Of a stretch of DNA of 64,000 nucleotides, positions 12,445-22,192 are shown in pieces. This DNA comes from Prosapia bicincta. Lineage: Eukaryota > Arthropoda > Insecta > Hemiptera > Cercopidae. The notes under the pieces were generated by a model that saw only the letters and a list, made by a program, of their open reading frames with translations, ran no database searches and had not been told where the DNA came from. Where the stretch lies: contig JBAIZL010000001.1 of NCBI GenBank assembly GCA_036971475.1, positions 76,007,771 through 76,071,770 on the forward strand, read 5' to 3'. The translations under genes and the position numbers were made by a program. Numbering within the stretch: position 1 is the first letter of the stretch; each line of letters opens with the position of its first letter.

Positions 12445-15400
12445 AAGTTAATTTCATTTGTGTATTTTCACTGAGGATGACGACAAATTAGTCGTTGAAA
12501 TGCGTTTGAAATAAAAAATTGTATATTTGTGAGTTGTACCATATTTTTATTATTTAATGACTTATAAATTTTAAAAGGCAGGAATGAATTTATTGAATGC
12601 ATTGTAGTATAGTAGTATTGTAACAATTAGGTTATGTTTCTGTATAACAAAATTTCAGTTAAACAAAATGTTTTTTTGCAGTTCCAGCGATTTCGCTGAA
12701 ATGGGATTTAACGTGTATGACTTTATATAGAAATTTTAAATATCGAAATCTTGTTGCCGTTCATGACGAGCTGGATGTTAATTTTTATTACACTTTTGCT
12801 ATTACTTGCGACCAGACTTTTTGTTAACTAAAGGTTGTTAAAATGTTACATTTCCTCCAAGTGTAAGTTAACAATTTACCAACCTTTAGTTAAAAAAAAG
12901 TCTGCTTGCAAGTAATAGCAAAAGTGTTATAGAAATTTTAGTTTATAAATTTTGTTTGTTTGTTAAGTGTGGTTGTGTTTGTGTTTTTAAAATTTCAACT
13001 ATTAATTCTGGTTTGAGGCATTTACAATCAGTAGTTTCTTGTTTATAATGTCTTTTAAGATACATATGTGAATAAAAAAAAAGAAATCTGGGTTGACTCA
13101 GCCTTTCTTCACAAGTTTGTGAGTAAAAGTTGTAAGGGACGTTGAAGAATAACTGTATGCTCTCATTTTCATAACATAGTAGGCCTTTAGTTACTGTCTT
13201 TACAGTTTTAACCTTCCCAAAAAAGTTTTCCATTTTATATTTGAAATGCAAATTGAAAAAAGTTTTTGTTTATATAGGGAGAAGATGGAATGGGTGGAGC
13301 AGGCCTAGGAGGGACAGGATTTGAATTTGGAGTAGATCCTAATGAAGATCCTGAATTGGCTCTGGTAGGTATTAAGTTACTATACTTTATCATTTTATTA
13401 TGGGATGTCACTGACATAAGTGACAATTTCACTGATAACTATAGGCTTTTAATTTTGAAAATATATAAAAGTCAAATGGTTTTTATTTAAAACCAGAATT
13501 ATATTATTACATTACATTTAAAATATGTTGAATCCATCTGAACCAATGACTGCCCAATGTTATTGGTTTTGTTTGAGTAACTCATACTTTCCTACAATAC
13601 TATACAACTCGTATTACTTCACTGAAATTTTGAAACCACCAAACATAGCCTCTACTTTTCCTTATCTCTGACATAAACAAATACCAACATTTTAAAAGCT
13701 TTTACAAATTTGAAATGTTAGTAGTTTTATTATCTAGAAAACAATGAAAAGTAGGACTAATTAGTCATTAAAATATATGTGTGTTTTTTTCAACCCTCTT
13801 ACCAAATTCCTGTACTGTCATCTATATTTGAGTAGTAGATTACTCAAATATGGGATGCATGTTTGAGTATTTTTTTCATATTTCAAAAATTGTAAAAATA
13901 TGTTTATAGAAATCATAAGTAATTTTTTTTCAGAATAAGGTATGTCAAATAAAGAAACACTTTGCTAATTTAGCGGACACAGTGTCTAGCATATATTTTC
14001 AAAAAAGAATTCTATAGCATGAGGGGGTTGCACAAAATTATAATTATAATAAATTTGCAAAGATTAGACAAATTTATTTCATAATTGTAGCATAATGTTT
14101 GAGTGTTGCACCAGCTATAGTATTACAACTGTCAGTTGATCTTTGCGCTTTTCAAACTTATGTGTCATGGTTTAAAACTATACCTTTTGATAGTTTAACG
14201 TTTTAGTCGTTGTATATAAACATCAGTTTATTAATTCTATTTTAATATTCTACATAAATTATACATTCGAGATCGGAGAATTTACTTTTTCCTGTCTTTA
14301 TTGACAATTTATTTTTAATCGTCCATGGGAAATTTTATTCTAAAAGGAAAGATGATTAAATAAGTCACACTGAACTGTAGATTATTTAGTGTTCAATTTC
14401 AGTACCATCTATTGTACACATTAATTCTATTCTTTAGAAACACTAATATGTGTAATAGTTTTATACTTTAATGAAACATGTTATAATTTAACCTTGAATA
14501 AATAACTACGGAATAAAAATTGTGATCATAAATTTTCACCAGAAATTCAAACGTTCTGATTCCAGAACTGAGTTAAAATTACAATAATATTTCTTGGATA
14601 TTATAAATCCAAAATGGAATAAATCTTGGGAGTATTCTATAGGTTTTCTACTTAACCATATAACTTTAACTTGGGGCATTGATGTTTAGATTATACCAAA
14701 TTCTAGATGAATAAATTTTAAACTTGTACAAGTCCTTAATAAAGTGTCAACAAAGTTTACGTTACCTTTGATCCTGAAAATATCAACTCCAGAAATTTTA
14801 CCAAAGATCTGTTATTACTTGACGTGAATGATCTGACGCATTGATGATGTAGTCCATACTTTCACTACAACTATATTTTACGCAAATTTCTAAATTATCG
14901 TCTAATCTATGATGTCTTGGGTTCAATTTTTGAATGATAAACACTCTGATATTATCCATAACAAAGATCTGTAAGACCAAATGTGAAAACCGTGAGATAT
15001 AAAATTCCTAATGTTGAACGATTGAATATTTTTAGGCAGAGTAGATGAACTTATAGGGCACATTACACAGAAACCATTGAAAAAAATAGCACCGTTATCT
15101 ATTGTATGGAAATATTAAGATTTATTTGAGGTAATATAATTCTATTGCCAGTAGTAGGGATCAGGCAAGTGTTATTACAAAATATGATTATATGTAATAT
15201 AAATATTGCAAATTGCAGACAAATATTGCAAGTTCATATTTTTCATACTCTTTTCTGAAGCTGATTATAATGACAATTTAAGATGTATAAAATTAAGCAG
15301 AAGGAAGTACCATGTCGATCAATATGTTGTTGATTTTTTTAAACATTTTTTTTCTTTATACAACCTTAAATCAGCTGTCTCATCAACAAGGGCTTCTAAT

Positions 15401-17615
15401 CCAGGTTCTGATGATATCTTATACTCTGTGATTAAACATCAACTATCATCATAGCTATTCCCTTTTTGGATATACAATCGTAATTTTCTTCAAACAATAA
15501 AAAGACAAATATGGTCCTAGAAAATATTAATGAATTTCCATCATAAGAGCTTTATGCAAATGTATATTATTAAACAAGAGGCAACTCCAATCACAGTTGG
15601 TCTTCCTGGGGATATTTGTTTAAATATTTCCTTTTTTTAACTGAAATTCTCTTTGGCTTCAGTGAGGGATTCTGCTTCAGCTCTTGAGAGCGTTGTATGT
15701 GCCATAATTAATCACTCCCATCATTGGAAAGGCTAATAATGCTTCACGTATATAATTTTTCATTCAGAGAACATTCTCTATTAATAAATGGTCTAAAGCA
15801 ATAGTACTTTATCTTCTAAAACCAAACACAAAACCAGTTGTAGTAGATATTGAACAATTTACTTCACATATGCTTTATGTATATTATTGGATAAAATTAT
15901 TTATTGATGTCTTGTTTGGCACTTGGGTTTTTTCTCTGCTGAAAAAACCAGGTACAATTATCATCACCTAGCCATTTAATAAAGTATTTTATAACTAGAA
16001 AGAATAAAACTAGATCCTAAATACAAATGCCTACTATTTTAACTTTAGGACTAAACAGTTATGATAATTAACCTAGGTAAACATATAAACTATAATTAAA
16101 ATTAATAATAAACTAATTCTAATATATTAACTAAAACTAAACAAAATAGTATGAAATGTATAAACTAAATTAAGGTGGTGTAAGAAGGCGATGACATGAT
16201 CAATGGGTGTGACATCGTGCTCCAACACTGCATGTAAACTCTCTTGAAGATCATAACGTTCATGAATTTCGGTCAACTCATCACATTCAAGCAGACGATG
16301 CTTGACGGTGATGGTAGCTTCACAAAACTGACAGTGGAGAATCCTCGTGTTGCATCAACCACCTATGCGTTAACAAGGAGTGGCCAATGCGAAGACGAAT
16401 AACCATCACTTCATCTCTATGATTCGAATGAACTGAAGACCTCCATGACTGGACAGTAGTCTTGATTTTCCCCCAGCTTGTTTCCATTCACACTTTGCCA
16501 CTCTTCATTTCAAGCAACTAATAGTTCATATTTAACTTTGCATACGAAGTCAGATTCCATTACACACTGTGTTGATGGCCCCATACTTGTAGCCAGTATT
16601 TCCCCTTCATCTGCTTTTGTGATCCCTAATATTCCTTACTGATCAGGCACCCAGCAAAGTGTAACCCCAACACCCTGTAATTGGAGCTGTTGTATTGAAC
16701 ACAGAATGTATTCAAGTAAAGGGTTCTTAGAGAGTACATTTCCTGAATCACCTGGAGAGCACGTTTGGAAACGGAACATACAAGGTAATGGGATGCCGTA
16801 GATGGAGAAGATGTTAATGCTTGGAAAATGGGAAAGAGCTTTATTGTGAAAACAACAAAGGCAGAGAGCGTAGATGTAAGTGCATCCTGATACATAAAAT
16901 GCACATCCTACCTCATTGTCCAGTTTTGAACCATCGGTGAATATATTCACTCTATGTTGGTAGCTTCTATGAATCTGCAAAAACTCCTGACAATAAATAA
17001 CGAGTATTGTGTTTAAGATATCTGGACAATGAGAAATCAAAGTTTGGCATTTTTAATGTCTGTGGAGAAATGTAGCACAATGTTCGTTCGAATATAGTCG
17101 GAAGTTGTAAATTTAGGTTATTAAGAACGTTGAAAGGAAGTCAAATGTTGACGCATATTATAACAATCATCGAGGAAGATATGTAAATGCTGAATGGTTT
17201 GTTTTGCTTCGAAGACCAGTGTAATATAAAATTTGATGTTGCCATGAAAGAACAGGCTCCCCAGCCTCAAGTAGGAGACCTCAACTGGAGATTGTGCTTG
17301 ATCTTAAAGCACCAGTAGCAAGTTAAAGTCCAGAGTGATCTATCGAATCAAGAATTTTTAAAACTTTAGGTCGAGTAGATGAATAACCTTTAGTACGTAG
17401 AAATCAACACCCTTCTCGTTAACAAACACTGTGGGGTTTAAAGATGGCAGACATTAGTTGATAAATTTGTTTTGTTAGAGTCAGCCATTTAACAACTGAC
17501 AGCAAAATGGGCATTAAGTTATGGTAACTAATTTTGTTTTTTGTAGATGAGAGGTATTTTATTTAAAACTGTATATCTCTTGACAGTGCTTAGACTTTAA
17601 TATTGGATGTGAAAT

Positions 17616-17656
<41 letters not shown>

Positions 17657-20600
17657 AATTTTTGGACTTGATAGGAGACTGACAGACTTACCTAAAGGCA
17701 ATAGTCCAAAACTGCAATCTCTTGGAAATAAGCACATATAAAACACAATAAAACACTTAATACACTATTATTTGAAATATTTCGATCAACATGATCTTCT
17801 TCAGTCAAGAAAGAGAAAAAAAACAAAACAAAAGAAAAAGGGGCTTTTATTTCGAGTCGCTTTTTTAAAGTCGCTTTTTCTTTTGTTTTGTTTTTTTTCT
17901 CTTTCTTGACTGAAGAAGATCATGTTGATCGAAATATTTCAAATAATAGTGTATTAAGTGTTTTATATGTGCTTATTTCCAAGAGATTGCAGTTTTGGAC
18001 TATTGCCTTTAGGTAAGTCTGTCAGTCTCCTATCAAGTCCAAAAATTCCTATATATATATATATATATATCAATTTCACATCCAATATTAAAGTCTAAGC
18101 ACTGTCAAGAGATATACAGTTTTAAATAAAATACCTCTCATCTACAAAAAACAAAATTAGTTACCATAACTTAATGCCCATTTTGCTGTCAGTTGTTAAA
18201 TGGCTGACTCTAACAAAACAAATTTATCAACTAATGTCTGCCATCTTTAAACCCCACAGTGTTTGTTAACGAGAAGGGTGTTGATTTCTACGTACTAAAG
18301 GTTATTCATCTACTCGACCTAAAGTTTTAAAAATTCTTGATTCGATAGATCACTCTGGACTTTAACTTGCTACTGGTGCTTTAAGATCAAGCACAATCTC
18401 CAGTTGAGGTCTCCTACTTGAGGCTGGGGAGCCTGTTCTTTCATGGCAACATCAAATTTTATATTACACTGGTCTTCGAAGCAAAACAAACCATTCAGCA
18501 TTTACATATCTTCCTCGATGATTGTTATAATATGCGTCAACATTTGACTTCCTTTCAACGTTCTTAATAACCTAAATTTACAACTTCCGACTATATTCGA
18601 ACGAACATTGTGCTACATTTCTCCACAGACATTAAAAATGCCAAACTTTGATTTCTCATTGTCCAGATATCTTAAACACAATACTCGTTATTTATTGTCA
18701 GGAGTTTTTGCAGATTCATAGAAGCTACCAACATAGAGTGAATATATTCACCGATGGTTCAAAACTGGACAATGAGGTAGGATGTGCATTTTATGTATCA
18801 GGATGCACTTACATCTACGCTCTCTGCCTTTGTTGTTTTCACAATAAAGCTCTTTCCCATTTTCCAAGCATTAACATCTTCTCCATCTACGGCATCCCAT
18901 TACCTTGTATGTTCCGTTTCCAAACGTGCTCTCCAGGTGATTCAGGAAATGTACTCTCTAAGAACCCTTTACTTGAATACATTCTGTGTTCAATACAACA
19001 GCTCCAATTACAGGGTGTTGGGGTTACACTTTGCTGGGTGCCTGATCAGTAAGGAATATTAGGGATCACAAAAGCAGATGAAGGGGAAATACTGGCTACA
19101 AGTATGGGGCCATCAACACAGTGTGTAATGGAATCTGACTTCGTATGCAAAGTTAAATATGAACTATTAGTTGCTTGAAATGAAGAGTGGCAAAGTGTGA
19201 ATGGAAACAAGCTGGGGGAAAATCAAGACTACTGTCCAGTCATGGAGGTCTTCAGTTCATTCGAATCATAGAGATGAAGTGATGGTTATTCGTCTTCGCA
19301 TTGGCCACTCCTTGTTAACGCATAGGTGGTTGATGCAACACGAGGATTCTCCACTGTCAGTTTTGTGAAGCTACCATCACCGTCAAGCATCGTCTGCTTG
19401 AATGTGATGAGTTGACCGAAATTCATGAACGTTATGATCTTCAAGAGAGTTTACATGCAGTGTTGGAGCACGATGTCACACCCATTGATCATGTCATCGC
19501 CTTCTTACACCACCTTAATTTAGTTTATACATTTCATACTATTTTGTTTAGTTTTAGTTAATATATTAGAATTAGTAGACATTTGTATTTAGGATCTAGT
19601 TTTATTCTTTCTAGTTATAAAATACTTTATTAAATGGCTAGGTGATGATAATTGTACCTGGTTTTTTCAGCAGAGAAAAAACCCAAGTGCCAAACAAGAC
19701 ATCAATAAATAATTTTATCCAATAATATACATAAAGCATATGTGAAGTAAATTGTTCAATATCTACTACAACTGGTTTTGTGTTTGGTTTTAGAAGATAA
19801 AGTACTATTGCTTTAGACCATTTATTAATAGAGAATGTTCTCTGAATGAAAAATTATATACGTGAAGCATTATTAGCCTTTCCAATGATGGGAGTGATTA
19901 ATTATGGCACATACAACGCTCTCAAGAGCTGAAGCAGAATCCCTCACTGAAGCCAAAGAGAATTTCAGTTAAAAAAAGGAAATATTTAAACAAATATCCC
20001 CAGGAAGACCAACTGTGATTGGAGTTGCCTCTTGTTTAATAATATACATTTGCATAAAGCTCTTATGATGGAAATTCATTAATATTTTCTAGGACCATAT
20101 TTGTCTTTTTATTGTTTGAAGAAAATTACGATTGTATATCCAAAAAGGGAATAGCTATGATGATAGTTGATGTTTAATCACAGAGTATAAGATATCATCA
20201 GAACCTGGATTAGAAGCCCTTGTTGATGAGACAGCTGATTTAAGGTTGTATAAAGAAAAAAAATGTTTAAAAAAATCAACAACATATTGATCGACATGGT
20301 ACTTCCTTCTGCTTAATTTTATACATCTTAAATTGTCATTATAATCAGCTTCAGAAAAGAGTATGAAAAATATGAACTTGCAATATTTGTCTGCAATTTG
20401 CAATATTTATATTACATATAATCATATTTTGTAATAACACTTGCCTGATCCCTACTACTGGCAATAGAATTATATTACCTCAAATAAATCTTAATATTTC
20501 CATACAATAGATAACGGTGCTATTTTTTTCAATGGTTTCTGTGTAATGTGCCCTATAAGTTCATCTACTCTGCCTAAAAATATTCAATCGTTCAACATTA

Positions 20601-22133
20601 GGAATTTTATATCTCACGGTTTTCACATTTGGTCTTACAGATCTTTGTTGTAAATGGATAATATCAGAGTGTTTATCATTCAAAAATTGAACCCAAGACA
20701 TCATAGATTAGACGATAATTTAGAAATTTGCGTAAAATATAGTTGTAGTGAAAGTATGGACTACATCATCAATGCGTCAGATCATTCACGTCAAGTAATA
20801 ACAGATCTTTGGTAAAATTTCTGGAGTTGATATTTTCAGGATCAAAGGTAACGTAAACTTTGTTGACACTTTATTAAGGACTTGTACAAGTTTAAAATTT
20901 ATTCATCTAGAATTTGGTATAATCTAAACATCAATGCCCCAAGTTAAAGTTATATGGTTAAGTAGAAAACCTATAGAATACTCCCAAGATTTATTCCATT
21001 TTGGATTTATAATATCCAAGAAATATTATTGTAATTTTAACTCAGTTCTGGAATCAGAACGTTTGAATTTCTGGTGAAAATTTATGATCACAATTTTTAT
21101 TCCGTAGTTATTTATTCAAGGTTAAATTATAACATGTTTCATTAAAGTATAAAACTATTACACATATTAGTGTTTCTAAAGAATAGAATTAATGTGTACA
21201 ATAGATGGTACTGAAATTGAACACTAAATAATCTACAGTTCAGTGTGACTTATTTAATCATCTTTCCTTTTAGAATAAAATTTCCCATGGACGATTAAAA
21301 ATAAATTGTCAATAAAGACAGGAAAAAGTAAATTCTCCGATCTCGAATGTATAATTTATGTAGAATATTAAAATAGAATTAATAAACTGATGTTTATATA
21401 CAACGACTAAAACGTTAAACTATCAAAAGGTATAGTTTTAAACCATGACACATAAGTTTGAAAAGCGCAAAGATCAACTGACAGTTGTAATACTATAGCT
21501 GGTGCAACACTCAAACATTATGCTACAATTATGAAATAAATTTGTCTAATCTTTGCAAATTTATTATAATTATAATTTTGTGCAACCCCCTCATGCTATA
21601 GAATTCTTTTTTGAAAATATATGCTAGACACTGTGTCCGCTAAATTAGCAAAGTGTTTCTTTATTTGACATACCTTATTCTGAAAAAAAATTACTTATGA
21701 TTTCTATAAACATATTTTTACAATTTTTGAAATATGAAAAAAATACTCAAACATGCATCCCATATTTGAGTAATCTACTACTCAAATATAGATGACAGTA
21801 CAGGAATTTGGTAAGAGGGTTGAAAAAAACACACATATATTTTAATGACTAATTAGTCCTACTTTTCATTGTTTTCTAGATAATAAAACTACTAACATTT
21901 CAAATTTGTAAAAGCTTTTAAAATGTTGGTATTTGTTTATGTCAGAGATAAGGAAAAGTAGAGGCTATGTTTGGTGGTTTCAAAATTTCAGTGAAGTAAT
22001 ACGAGTTGTATAGTATTGTAGGAAAGTATGAGTTACTCAAACAAAACCAATAACATTGGGCAGTCATTGGTTCAGATGGATTCAACATATTTTAAATGTA
22101 ATGTAATAATATAATTCTGGTTTTAAATAAAAA

Positions 22134-22192
<59 letters not shown>

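Larger units (their letters stand above)
11985..12560. repeat. Nested foldback with PLE-type ends
   Basis: Outer arms are 11985-12105 and 12443-12560, inverted copies from the ATGGTACAACTCACAAATA end inward through a hammerhead motif. Between them lie two further palindromes: 12119-12187 (stem ending TTTAGCAAAAGT around TTAT) and 12265-12402 (stem including TTAAGTGCAATAATTTTACC). Three TA tracts occupy the junctions. The 12240-12402 part repeats terminal sequence of the PLE copies at 37-43 kb, including the CCATTGTTTTTCCGTTGCAC segment found at the PLE 5' end. Confidence 0.85.
13480..22133. repeat. 8.65-kb near-perfect palindrome in a PSMD4 intron
   Basis: Left arm 13480-17840, spacer 17841-17873 (33 bp), right arm 17874-22133. 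Wherever I compared the arms they matched base for base over hundreds of positions, and the frames at 15206-15454 and 16636-17040 recur identically, inverted, at 20155-20403 and 18648-19052. Differences found: a segment of about 79 bp present only on the left (about 16032-16115), 4 extra bases on the right near 20650, unequal TA tracts, and at least one substitution. It could be a recent inverted duplication, a foldback element, or an assembly join of two haplotypes. Confidence 0.93.

Noticed and set aside
16636..19052. Two 134-codon frames that look like a duplicated gene pair
   Set aside because: They are the RNase H part of a dead non-LTR element, present twice because of the palindrome.
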